NCBI RefSeq assembly: GCF_037975245.1 | Contig: NC_092579.1 | Span: 28,528,166 to 28,592,165, forward strand | Direction of reading: 5' to 3' | Length of the DNA: 64,000 nucleotides | Source: Apostichopus japonicus | Lineage: Eukaryota; Echinodermata; Holothuroidea; Aspidochirotida; Stichopodidae | In this document: positions 13,664 through 36,016 of the stretch, in pieces | Layout of the letters: every line of letters starts with the position of its first letter | Numbering within the stretch: position 1 is the first letter of the stretch | Translations under genes and position numbers: made by a program | The notes under the pieces: generated by a model | Database searches by the model: none | Told to the model about the DNA's origin: nothing | What the model saw: the letters and a program-made list of their open reading frames with translations, nothing else

Positions 13664-16600
13664 TGGATCTCTTTTGTGTGTACACCTTATTTTTGTGTAT
13701 ATTTGCAACCTTTTACACACGAGTTCAGATCGTACCTTTCAAAACAAACAAAACCAAAACGCTTGTCAATATCAACGGATCTTTTAATGTCGATGATATT
13801 CTGTTTCTATTTTAGTTTGCTTTGGTAAGTTGACCTAAATCAATACCGAGCAGTCTGTTACCAGTCCTTATGTATACAACCTGTTACGCTTATGTATTTT
13901 TTTTCTCTTTTGTCAATGTGAAAACAAGCAGCAATTTACGTATAACTTAAAGATTTGTTCCGTTTTCTAATCTCATTAAAATGAAACTCATCGGTTTAAT
14001 TGCTCGAGTTTCATTTCAATTAATCCACATTTTTTTATGTCTCTGTTTTGATATCAGCGTACGTTGTAGGATAACGTGGAATATTAACGTAACAAAAGTA
14101 TACACGTTTTTGAGAAATTAATGTAGTCTTTATCAAAAATCAACAAAATTAAAACGGACAAACGGACTAACAGAAATGGCAAGAAAAACAAACCACTTAT
14201 TCTGATTAGTGTCAATCATATTTGAAAACTACTTTGTTATGATTCGAGCTACAGCAATCAAACTCAAACATTGCTTGTCAGTTGCGCAGTTACAATAAAT
14301 AAATAAATACACTAAAAGCTGCGCAGTGACAACTTAAATTCATAACTTCTCATTTTCGGGTTATTGACATATGGTTAGACAGGCTGAAAAGTTTCTCTAA
14401 TGCAATCACATGAATCCAGGATTAAGTTACACAATAACATGTATATCAGCTAATAACTTATATGATAATTGAATGAAATCTATATGGACAGATCCTGTTG
14501 AAAAAAAATGAAAAATTGCGATTTTTAATAGTTTTGCTTTCAAAACTAAATCCATATCATTTAGATGAATGCGGCGTCTGCATCACGAGGGTTGTCATTG
14601 TATCAGACAGGTTTTATTGACATGTATACGTGATGTGAAGTATAGTTATAAAGTTAAATGAAGCATGCAAGGGGGTGGGGTGGGGCGGGGGGGGAGGTCT
14701 GCCACCCAAAGAATTCTTAATTCCATGCATAGAAACAGGGGTTAAATCTGTAGTTGTGTCACTCTGACAAAGTCATTAAATATTCACTTATTTTTATTAT
14801 GCCAATCACTTCCAAGCAAGTTTTTGATGTATCTTTTCTTTGTCATTTACAAACTCTTTACGAAGTTTTCGTTTTAATTTTTATGCAAGGTTGATGGACA
14901 AAAGAAACAGATTATGCTCTGTTTGAACATTCATGTATATATGGAATTGTAGCAAACATCAGCACACTTTACATTACATGTGATGTTATCTGGACATCGT
15001 CAACGAAAACTGATTTGAATGTTTCCTAACTTGTTAAGGTTTTTTTTTTTTACCAGTGTTGCAACGAACTTTTAAATTGCTATAGTATAGATAACTTTAA
15101 ATTTGTTTAATAGTTCTGTTACTTTAAGTCTATTCTTGAGCGTGGTCTAATGTGTGTCTTTCTCAAAACATCGGGAAACTTTTTTTCATTCTTAATTGAG
15201 GCAATATAGACATGTACTCAATTTGTCACCAAATTTTAGAGGTGTAACAGATATGCAAGAATTTATTAATCTTGAGCCCAGCCATATATGCATTCTCTGC
15301 AACATTTAAATAATTATAATAAAAAATATTAACTATTCTGGTTATAGTATAGGTACATGGGTTGAAACAAGATGTTTTCATTTATTTACATGAAGCCGTA
15401 AAACGTATTTAGTTTATATAATAGTATAGATCAAATGTTACTTTCTTGATAATTTGTGAAGTAAAACTTTAATTGAGTGTGCTATATACTTGTTAGTTAC
15501 ATGAGTTGAAACAAGTTTGTATAGACATTCGGTTACATACGGTTAGATAAGACCACCGACACTATAGGTTACACAGTAGTAAGCCTAATGTTAACTGTTT
15601 TAGCTAAGACTTGAATGATAGTCCTGTGTTTTCTATATAGATTTGAACGATATCCTATAGTGCTTTTGTATAACCCTTGTCCTCGCAGTTTTCATAACAT
15701 CACACAGGTAAAAAGGTTTTTTAGTGTACATAATCTTTATGGACGTGTCATGCTTCTAATTTACTCCTCCTAGAAAGAAATATATAGACGTACGAATTGA
15801 AATTTTATTATTATATCCTTTTCCTCCGAGTCATCTTGCGGTTGCCCTTCAACTATATTTTGCATATTTCTAACAGTTTGCATATTTTGCATTGCCATAT
15901 GTCTTATATCTGCCAGTTTCATACGTTTAGAGATCGTTAAAGATTTGGTCATATGGTATGCAGCGCTATCTTATATGAATGTGGCAATCTTACCCCCCCC
16001 CCCCGCAAATCTCCCCCTCCCCACCCCCCCCCCCCAAAAAAACTTATCTGTGCAAATCCAGAGAATTACCGCACAATTTGTTTCGTGTTCTGTGCAAACT
16101 TCTGCAGGTGGTTAAGTTCTTCCGGGTCTTTTTAACAATATTGTATTGATATTATATTTGCACCCCCCCCCCCTTTTTGAATGCTTAGTCTGTATTTATT
16201 GAAAGACATACATACACCCGCTCCTCAGTATTTTATTCATAATCTTATCACGTTTCAAGTTTTTTCATTTCTTTTTAGTATGTGTCACTCTCAAACATTT
16301 AAGCGGCTATCGGTGTTAATTATATCATCTTCAGAGATGTGATATGATATTAGTCCAAAGTCCAGAGCCTGACGGTGGTTGAGATATATTATCTCGAGGT
16401 GACGTATCAACGACGTATATCAGTTTACAGTCTCTATTACGTATTTCTGGTCTAACAACACGTTTCTTTATTTCTCTTTCTCTTCTGTTTTTGATTTTCT
16501 TGGAAGCAAAAAATTAAATTGAACGATAAATAAAACGATAATCAAATATAAGCGTATATGAGTTTTAGCTCCTCGCAACTTCCTGTGGCATATCAGCGTA

Positions 16601-19203
16601 AAATGCATACCCGTCTTTATAAGTACATACCCTTGAAAATGACATTTTCGCTTCTCAAGTAGGATTCAAAGTTCCATGAAAAATTTCGCACATTTTTTTT
16701 AAATATTACTTTATGTCTACCCTTATTAAATATGGGAATTGTTATATATTGCTGATATAGACCAGGCCATGTTCAATTTTTTGGCTAACGAAAGCTCCCT
16801 CCCATAACATTCTCGAATAATGCATTAATTATGGGCATGAGTTAATAAGCAACAACTTGCGTATGTGGTTTCGATGTAATATTATAATACGTTAGGTTCA
16901 CAGTCCAATCAGGCGAAAATTGCATAGAAGGGTTTATCTTTGCAATAATACTCAAATGTATCTTGTATATCGGATTCATTGATATACAGTGACCGCACAT
17001 TTAAGCACATTCATTTTCTTAAACTGAGAATTCCCCCCCCCCCCCACCTCCTCCACCTTTAACTACATGTATTTCCTCTGCGTTCTATTAATCTCACGGC
17101 TTTGTCTTAGATTTTTAGGTAACATATCATGTTTCTTAATGGGTATTCCAAAAGCTTTACTTTTTTTATTATAATCTCCTTGTTGATTTATCCTTGACAA
17201 TAGATAGATTTGGGATACGCGGATTCTTCAAGGTTCCCTGTATTGACAATTTCATCAAAATACAGATTTCCTGTAAAGACACATTTCTATTCCCCTGTGC
17301 ATACATACGTTACAAAATATAGATACATATCAGCTGTATTGCCGTGATTGTATCATTTATTCTGCATTATTACAGCATTCACAAAATATCATCAAATTTG
17401 ACCCAAAAAATGTCAAATATCATATCTTATCCCTGCAAATAGATGAAAATGTCATCTCCGCAATAGGGAGTTAGTTATAGAATGTTTGCACTAGAAAATA
17501 CTGCCTTAAGTCATCCCGTGATATCTTACTTATAGCAATTAAACTTTGGAGTAGATTTCGAAACCGCAATATCTTCAACATCACCTACGTTGGATACCAG
17601 CATAAATGTGTTATGTATCTTCAATTCCAGAAGTCTTAGGATAAATGATACTCTCATAAATGTCATTGCTGAAGTCTGATGATAATGTCTTGGAAAGTTG
17701 GAAGGGAGGTGTTAAAGGTATTGCCTGCAATGAATCCTTCACAAACTAAGCGGTACTAAAATCTACCGTTAACTATGACAGAAGATACCATCTGGAAAAT
17801 ACATGTAGTTATGCACAGTCCACCGAAATCACATCACAGAAAGAGATAATTAGGTTGTATTTGCAAATAAAAAATGATATATATGTTACATTAAATGTAG
17901 GGCGACACAAAATCTTTTGTTCTGAACTCATCAACTGTTGATAACTCTCTTGGAAGTCAAAATCGCTGGACTGATGATAACCAATTACGTTTTAAGTTAT
18001 ACATGCTTTGGACATATTGTAGCAACACGTAGCTTTAACGTGTAACGGATTCCATCTAGGTTAAAATGCGGGTATCATTAATGATCGTGAAAAGGAATTT
18101 CCATATAGAGTAATATATTTAAAAACTTCTACTCCATCCTGAAATTATAAATTCTTTGCTCAATGACCTCTTGCGATGTTGAAGTAGTTACTTCCTTATA
18201 AAGTGCATCTCACTTTGTGGTTAATATAATGGTAAGCTACACTACACAAATTAAAAAGGAGCAAAACTTTGCACGGAAGATATAGTTGTGCTCTAAAGAT
18301 GCAAACTATTTTCAGCATATTTTGTTATAGAGGGAATATCAACCTAATAGGCAACAGAATGCTCCTTTAAACAATATTCAGCTCAGTCTGTGTGTCTGCA
18401 TGCCTATTTATTCGCTTCTCCTTTTTCCTCTTTTAACACTTTTCCATTTTTAATTTTTTTTTCTGCTGATTAATAATCAAAATGTTCCTTCCTTTCTTGT
18501 CAATATCTCCACAAATGATGACATATTTATTCAAATAAGGATCGCACGAAGAAATAAGATTGAATTTTGAAGATTATTAAAATTCTTCTTTTTCTCTCAC
18601 TCTCTCTGTCTCTGTCGCTGGAACAGATTTAGAAGGTTAAAGGAAAATGTACTGTAATTAATGAGTCAATGACCGAAAACTCATGATGAACTTAAATGCT
18701 GACATTCTTGAAAAATGGAAATCTGGAAAATGTTAATCAAATTAGATAAAAAAAAGAAGGTAAAGATTATATCCGCGAATTAAAGGAAGTTTCATTGGAC
18801 TAAACTATAGAGTTTCAAATTGGATAAGTTCTTGTTCCTTGGCAGCATATACGGTTTTATTTTTTATTTACCATATAATTCCCAATCACAAATGTGGCTT
18901 TGTTGGACGTGTATACGGCGAAGCATTATTGTTGCATAAATGTTAGATGAGTATTATATATAGTGTAGGTATAATAAGAATGTTGTTTCCATGGACTGGA
19001 TGGACAATTGTCAGCTTTCTTAGCTAAGACAGTGCCTAGTTATCACGTTTAATACCCAAGATTGTTTTATTTTATTAAACAGTAGTTAAACTCTAACTTT
19101 CTTATTATTTAAGGTTTTATTAATAGTAAAACCTGTTCTTTAACAATTTTGATTGTAGTAAGTAGGTTGACATGTAAGTTGTTGGTCTCCCGTTAATACA
19201 AAA
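13664..19203. other. Long intergenic stretch, no gene seen
   Basis: Mostly unique AT-rich DNA. Poly-C runs lie at 15993-16004, 16024-16035, 16163-16173 and 17033-17045, and a G-rich patch near 14669-14696. A 60-codon minus-strand frame (15770-15952) has an acidic stretch but no recognised domain. Confidence 0.5.
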
Positions 19204-19398
19204 TAGTTGTTTTGTTGGACTAAACTGTACTTATAACACAAGACGTGTTATGAAGACAAAATATTTGTTTTGTTGGACTAAACTGTACATACCGTATAAA
19301 ACAAGACGTGTTATTAAGACAAAATAGTTGTTTTGTTGGACTAAACTGTACTTATAACACAAGACCGTGTTATTAAGACAAAGAAAGTTTTTTTTTTT
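19204..19398. repeat. Tandem repeat, 58-63 bp unit, three main copies
   Basis: Each unit carries TTTGTTGGACTAAACTGTAC, a variable AT part, ACAAGACGTGTTAT and AAGACAAA. Unit starts are at about 19211, 19269 and 19332. Two degenerate TTTTGTTGGA copies follow at about 19438 and 19513, so the array once extended further. Confidence 0.85.
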
Positions 19399-20237
19399 AA
19401 GGCATGCGTGGTTTTCCGTTAAAACCAAAGAAAAGGTTGTTTTGTTGGATTAAATAGAAATGAAACTTGTTGGACTTGTTAAATTCAGCCAGTATAGTTG
19501 ATGAAACCATCAAGCTGTTTTGTTGGACTATACAGAACTTCAACTTTTGAACTTGTTATTTCCATCATGCTATAGATCACCTTTTCAACTTCACCTGACC
19601 TGACTTTCCAAAATTTTAGTCTAATCAGGGAAAAGATATTTATCTAAACATGGAATATAAAAAAGAGTCGAGCTATTTCCGAGAGGCATTATCAGCAACA
19701 AATGCTATTGCTTAAATTGTTATCTCCTCTCCGTTCTGGTAAAAACCTGTTTTACTTCGTTGGATCAATCGTTCAATGAATTCCGTCATGTTTTAGTTTC
19801 AGTTAACAGGCATGTGTACGTCGTAACAAAATATATCATGCAAGTAAAGTCCTTTTCATTGTTGAATGTGTTACATATGATTTAAAGATTAGGGTTTACG
19901 GTTGACAATTATTCCAAAGATAGATTTTTTCAACCGGAAATACCGCTTCATGAATATTCATGTGGCAGATTTAACTGATATTGAGGAAAGGTATATATAT
20001 AATATTATACATCCACCTGACGTATTAAACTCTTTTCCGTATTTTTTTTAAGACACCGTTCTACTTTTCTCAAAGCGAAGAACGGCCGCTTTTTAAAGTA
20101 TATGTGATATCATATCGTGTTTCGCTCCCATATGCTATAGAGAGAGGAGTTATATCAAGAACTGATATGGCTTTTGTGAAAAGCCCCTCCACCCCGCAAG
20201 TGGGATGACTTTACGGCCCTTGTTAATCGAATTTTAG

Positions 20238-20453
20238 GTTTTAAGTTCGATACTAGATCCGATTAAGTGCGACTCTAATGACATTCGCGGCGGTCGTGTG
20301 AAGGGTTCTTACAGGGAAACCGATCCACTAAACGACTCTTTGAGTGCAAATCGTAAGATAAAACTTGTTATTGTGTTGTCTTGCCTTGTTTGGATCGACC
20401 GAAAGAATCCACGTGCTGAGAAGTATAGAGATATGTGTTATAGGAGTCTATAG
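20238..20453 (+). other. Unassigned 71-codon open frame, possible exon
   Basis: Between an in-frame TAG (20235-20237) and the TAG at 20451-20453 lies a 71-codon frame. It is more GC-rich than its surroundings and its predicted peptide is of mixed composition. It has hydrophilic stretches, for example RGGRVKGSYRETDPLND, and one hydrophobic segment (KLVIVLSCLVWI). There is no good in-frame ATG near its start. AATTTTAG at 20230-20237 could serve as a weak 3' splice site, and ATC|GTAAGA near 20350 as a weak donor. No family was recognised. It may be a chance frame. Confidence 0.2.
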
Positions 20454-20517
20454 CGAATCCAGCTGTAACTCGGAAGTGACTCGTTCCGGAGCAAGGTATT
20501 CAAAGTATAGGATATAG

Positions 20518-20520
<3 letters not shown>

Positions 20521-20571
<51 letters not shown>

Positions 20572-20648
20572 TTTATATATATATATATATTATATATTAT
20601 ATATATATTATATATAATATATATATATATTATTTATATATATATAAT
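20521..20648. repeat. TA microsatellite
   Basis: (TA)n, pure at first and then interrupted by CTT, ATT and TAA variants. Confidence 0.95.
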
Positions 20649-23600
20649 TTACTTTATATGTATACTTTCATCTATTTGTCCTCCCATTGACGTAATTTGC
20701 AGGAAATAAAAAACTTATTCATGTGAAATTTAAAAGGACAATGTGTTATAGATTCATTTTGTTGCATAGACATCATCGAGGTCAATTCTATAAGACCTTA
20801 TATATAGAAAGTGAAATTCATCGGTTATAAAAGGCCTACGTATTCTGAAGAAAAAAATATGATATAATTTAAGGCATTGTTAAACGACTTGCAGACTCCA
20901 TTTTGACCTAGTTTCCCACTCCGGAAACAGGGGCGGAGCGACGAGGGGAGGGGGCGGGCGGATTGGTAAGGCGGACTTACGCCTTAAAGATTTGTTAAGA
21001 AAAACAGCAGTCAATAAAAGGAACGGTTATTAATTGTGTCTGATATTTCTAATTTTGTGCTTGGAAATTGAAAATACTGCAGCTTTCGGAAGCTTCGTCA
21101 TTACAAATCCAATAGGGCCTTTCACCCCCCCCCCCCCAGCTAACAAAGATATACCCCATTAATCAGAAATCTTGCCCTCCTACGTCACAGAGGCACATTT
21201 ACCTTATACCCGAAGTTCATTACTACCCCCCCCCCCCTACCCACCCCTCAACCGTAGTCAATAAGATATCACCATGAAGGAAATCACTTTGAGAATGGCT
21301 GACGAATAATGCGAATTGAGCACAAGTGTCAACTGTTTGACTCGCTAGCATATTTGATGACCATACATAGCATTTAAAGCTGTCAGTCATACGTTCATTG
21401 TTTCTTATTGTTTCAGAGATGTTTTAGAATGATAGTGTCCTTCCAATAAAAGTTGTCTTCTGACGGGCAAATAATTAATAATGAATGATTTCTGCAATAT
21501 TGTACATGCAGCTAACCAGTTCCTTAAGTAACAGTTTCACCATGCAGAGGAATTTTGTAACTTCTCTACACATTGTTGCATGTATAGGACATTTCATCTT
21601 TTACACATAGTAGTACACAGAGAATGGGTACTGTGGTCGCTTTTCGGTATTCTTTTGGTATTAGTGCCCAGACTCTCTATTTTTGGTGCCTTTTCTTTAA
21701 GAAAAAGTGTTTAATTGTATGAAATGCAAAATAGAATTGAATTTTGTAAATTCAACTTTGTTCGGTACTTCAATGTTCGGTATAAAAGTATAACAACATC
21801 TAACATAATTCCTATAGCGATTCACTCATTTTACGCATTTACGAGTTCGGCGCGACCGGATCCACTTTATGGTTAGGGATACCATGATCGTCACACCCTG
21901 AGGGGGAGGGGGGGGGGAGAATCATTGTTATATTCCTTACTCATCTCTGCAAAACGTCCACATTTACCATTCATTGCAAGATTGTCTTATTAAAAAACAG
22001 AACGCAGTAAGCGTCCATTGCGTCTACGAGCGAAACATTCCCGATAAGTAATAATTATGGATAATTGCACAATTTAGCAAGTTATGAAAGGATCTATGAA
22101 TTAACTTCTGTTAGAGACGTTTACAAAATGAACAGGGTGACCTACTTTATAGAGACGCCATTATTTCTTTCATATTTTATTTTTTTGTTGGAAATTTTAC
22201 TCCTTTCATAGAATATTATCTATCATTCTGAATAAGTTCACATCTTTTTATGTGTGAATTCTTTGATGTTACTTAAAACTTGAAACATTTCGCCTGTTTC
22301 TGTATATCTTAATGTGAGAGCGAGAAAGCGAGAGAGAGACAGAGATTATGTATAAGTTTGGTCCCTGGTTATATAAAATTCTGTTAATATTTCTTACTCA
22401 CAAGAATTGTGATTGGGTAACACTATTATCAGCGAAGAACATTAATGCATGTGTCAGTGTGCAGACCTATACGCAGTACTTTTCCGTACAATGATAAATG
22501 GAACCACATGTAAAATCATTAGAAACAGTGGTTTTGTGCTGAAAAGCTAAAAAAGCTAAATGAATGTCGTTAAGAATGTAGTTATATCATGCGTTCACGT
22601 CTAACACGAACGAATTAGTCTTAAACCCTCCTTTCGGCTGACTCTGAGGAATTGGTGCCAACAGCCACGTCGTAATGTTCATCCTGCAGCACAGACTATA
22701 TACATGTGCAGGGCCTCTTGATACGTAAATCCTTGTTTCTACAATGCTCCACTTTAGCCCAGTTTCATTAAGGGAATACAGACAAAGTGACATCTCTTTC
22801 TTAAACATTTCAATTAAGGCCCACAGATGTAGCGGCCGAGGAAAAAACAAAGATTCTTCCAAATTAAGCAACTGTCAAGCAGTAAAGCTGGTTATTTTTG
22901 TCCTGCAGAACCGTTAAGGTTATAGAAGCGGTCGAGGACTTCGTGCAAATTTGTAACGAGTAAACACGTTTTTCAATCCGACCGAAAATTTCCTCCCATT
23001 TTTTTTCAAGTGTGAGAGGGACTCAGTTTGAGTAAATAATAAGTCGGCGTACTTTAGGGGTTTCCAAAATCAGACGTAGAAAGTAACAAAATCGATCCTT
23101 TCTGTACTTCAGAATCGTTATGTTTATTTTTGTTTAATCGACATTGAAACCGTAACTAGAACTCAACTGGTAATGGGGAGGGGAGGGGCAGGGTTAATTC
23201 TGTTGCCATGGTTTGGAAACGTTTAATGCGACAAAAGTGGGGACCACAGAAGAAATATAAATATTGAATACAACATGTTAATTTATTAATATTTGTGATG
23301 CTTGTGACATTCTTGATACTTAGTTGATCATTTCTACAGACAAGGTCATCTTATAGTATTTAGTTTAAGTCTATATCATTGTGATGTTGTCACCTCTGAA
23401 AGAACATACTATAACACACATACATACTACATTCATACATGCATACAAATACATACTATCACTTGGAATACAGGATTGAAAGTTTGCTTAATATACCTTA
23501 TAGTGCTAATATAAACCCCACAGTGGGTACATCTATAAGAAGGACAAGGGCAAGCTTGGGAACAAAACCTGTACTTTAACTTAAGGGTTCGTTCAAGAAG

Positions 23601-24701
23601 CAATAGTATTGTCTTACTTCATGTGGAGGGTGTAAAAGAAGACGAAATGGAATAATCATATGACGTCACTCACAGCAGTTTAAAGGACATGATTCCATGT
23701 TTGTCCATGTATACCTTTATCTATATATCGATGTAGTTCCTTGCTCTTTCTATATAGTTTCAAATGATGCACTTCGAGGCAATTTCTACTTCCATTGTCT
23801 TCCGTCCAGTTACCGTCCACTAACGGCGTCCATGCTCCTAATTTTACTTTACCGTGGGCTTCTGACTATGTTCACGCACTCCGTGCACTACCATATGGAT
23901 GTTTCTATGTGAGCTGATATGTAAACTTGACCTTCCTGGGGTGCTTGATACTTCCACGCACATCCCCATTTGTCCATGTCCGTTACATGTCTTTGATCAC
24001 TAGAGAAAACCAAGTGACATTTCATTGCCAACGTTATTTAGTGCTGAAGGCGTCGACATCATGTTTTGCAGCACACAACTCAAGGACAACTATAGAATCT
24101 ATCAAGCTTTTTTTTTATCCCCTCCCCCCTCTTTCATAAAATTACAATAGAAATCTCGTAAAGGTTGCATATCCCCTACAGCAGTAAGAGTTACCCAGTA
24201 AAGGGAGTTATTGGTACGTTTTCAGACAACTACCAAAGAATAGGGGAGAAAAAGGGAAGGACAACGATTTTTATTCATTAACATCACCGTCTTTGAAGAC
24301 GTAACGAGCTTAAAATCTTCTCGCGTTACTGATTATCGGAAAGTTAACGTAAACGTTTTGCTCTGAGCAAAGGGATATGATTTCTCCAAATTGATAACGA
24401 AAAACATGGATTACGTTTTTGCTTCTGATAGGTGGCCCCTCGCCAATCAACTTTTCGCCCCTTACCTCCGGCCTACAATTCTGTCTAGAGGAGGCGTTGA
24501 TTGATAAGCCACTATCTACGGAGGATGAATTACGAACGTTAAGATATGTAGCCGCACGCGCAATCTCTAGCCATATATAGTCAGGGTTGATGTTACGTGA
24601 AATACTTCTCTTATTTGGTCTTTCTACGTCATTCTTCGTCACAATATTGAGGTATACATACGAACACAGCTACACATGTGTGTGTGTGCATGTATGTTTG
24701 T
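20649..24701. other. Intergenic, no gene seen
   Basis: AT-rich DNA with poly-C runs (21125-21137, 21226-21237) and a G-rich run near 21900-21918. A CRE palindrome TGACGTCA lies at 23661-23668. Minus-strand frames at 22587-22871 (94 codons) and 24310-24642 (110 codons) have mixed composition but no recognisable domain or clear splice sites. Confidence 0.45.
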
Positions 24702-24703
24702 AA

Positions 24704-24736
<33 letters not shown>
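24702..24736. repeat. TA microsatellite
   Basis: Short (TA)n array preceded by a TG-rich stretch at about 24676-24690. Confidence 0.9.
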
Positions 24737-32820
<8,084 letters not shown>

Positions 32821-32870
32821 TGTGTCATAATATGTCACAATGTGTCACAGTGTGTCACAATGTGACTACA
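32821..32870. repeat. 10-bp tandem repeat, five units
   Basis: Units are TGTGTCATAA, TATGTCACAA, TGTGTCACAG, TGTGTCACAA and TGTGACTACA, in exact 10-bp register. The core TGTGTCACA is nearly palindromic. Confidence 0.85.
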
Positions 32871-33427
32871 TCACGAAATCGTTTCCTTTATACTCTCCCA
32901 GCAACAGAGGTCTTGAAAATGGAATAATAACATTTCCTTATTAGTTTGAAATACTAGAACTGCAGGAACAGAATTCCAACTATATATTTTTGAACTGTAT
33001 AAAATTTTACAGGAGTATGATCCAATTTCGTATCCATTATATTGACAGTCATACTATTGATTCAAACCGCTTGATGATTCGAACTGCGCATGTGCGTTTT
33101 GTATAAGTTCCAGGTCAGATCAAACGAGGCAAACACAAAGACATATCCCATTTGCACATAACGTGTCGAATTGAGAAGAACCCTATAATAAAGGATGTGC
33201 TCATGGTTTTCCGTTTATTTCTTCAGTAAACAGTTTGCTTGGCTTCATGTAATGAAATTAAACCCTAACTTGATTCTTCGATTTCTCAATTTGCTTTACC
33301 CTGTCCTGAAAATATATCATAAATACTATGAATTTGTACGTCACGTGACTGAACGACCTATTAACCCAATTCGTATATTTGTATGTATCCACCCTCTCTT
33401 GTAGATTTGTATTTCACTTTTTCCAAC

Positions 33428-35746
<2,319 letters not shown>

Positions 35747-35889
35747 ACGTTTCCATCGACCGGCCTTCGCTTGGATATCATAAACCAGCAGAAGCAGTAC
35801 TTCATGACAAATATCAAGAGTATCTATAGACTGACTCGATCAAAACATAATTCCAGGTTTGCTAACTTCAACACAGTTCTTCTGTCAAG
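35747..35889 (+). other. Probable 5' UTR exon part of the receptor gene, with 3' splice site
   Basis: A pyrimidine-rich tract ends in TTTTTTATTTCAG at 35746, a good 3' splice site, so the coding exon probably begins at 35747. An in-frame TAA at 35863-35865 shows that the receptor frame does not extend upstream of its ATG. The leader contains one upstream ATG (35804) in another frame. Confidence 0.5.
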
Positions 35890-36016
35890 ATGGGGGAATC
35901 GTCTTACTCTTCGTCTTATAACTTTACCGACGATCATAATTACACTTGTCCTAGGACGGAAGGAGTCGATCCATTCTACTTGGCGACGGGAATTTTTTAC
36001 CAGTGCATCTTCTTAG
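35804..36016 (+). other. Upstream ORF overlapping the receptor start
   Basis: The ATG at 35804 lies between the predicted splice site and the receptor ATG, out of frame with the receptor. Its 70-codon frame stops at 36016, well inside the receptor coding sequence. Its start context is weak (TTCATGA, no purine at -3), so leaky scanning to the strong receptor start at 35890 is expected. It is relevant to translation only if the transcript includes this leader. No peptide function is proposed. Confidence 0.35.

Noticed and set aside
24310-24642. 110-codon minus-strand frame with mixed composition
   Set aside because: No recognisable domain, no convincing splice sites, and length within chance for this window. 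It needs a protein search.
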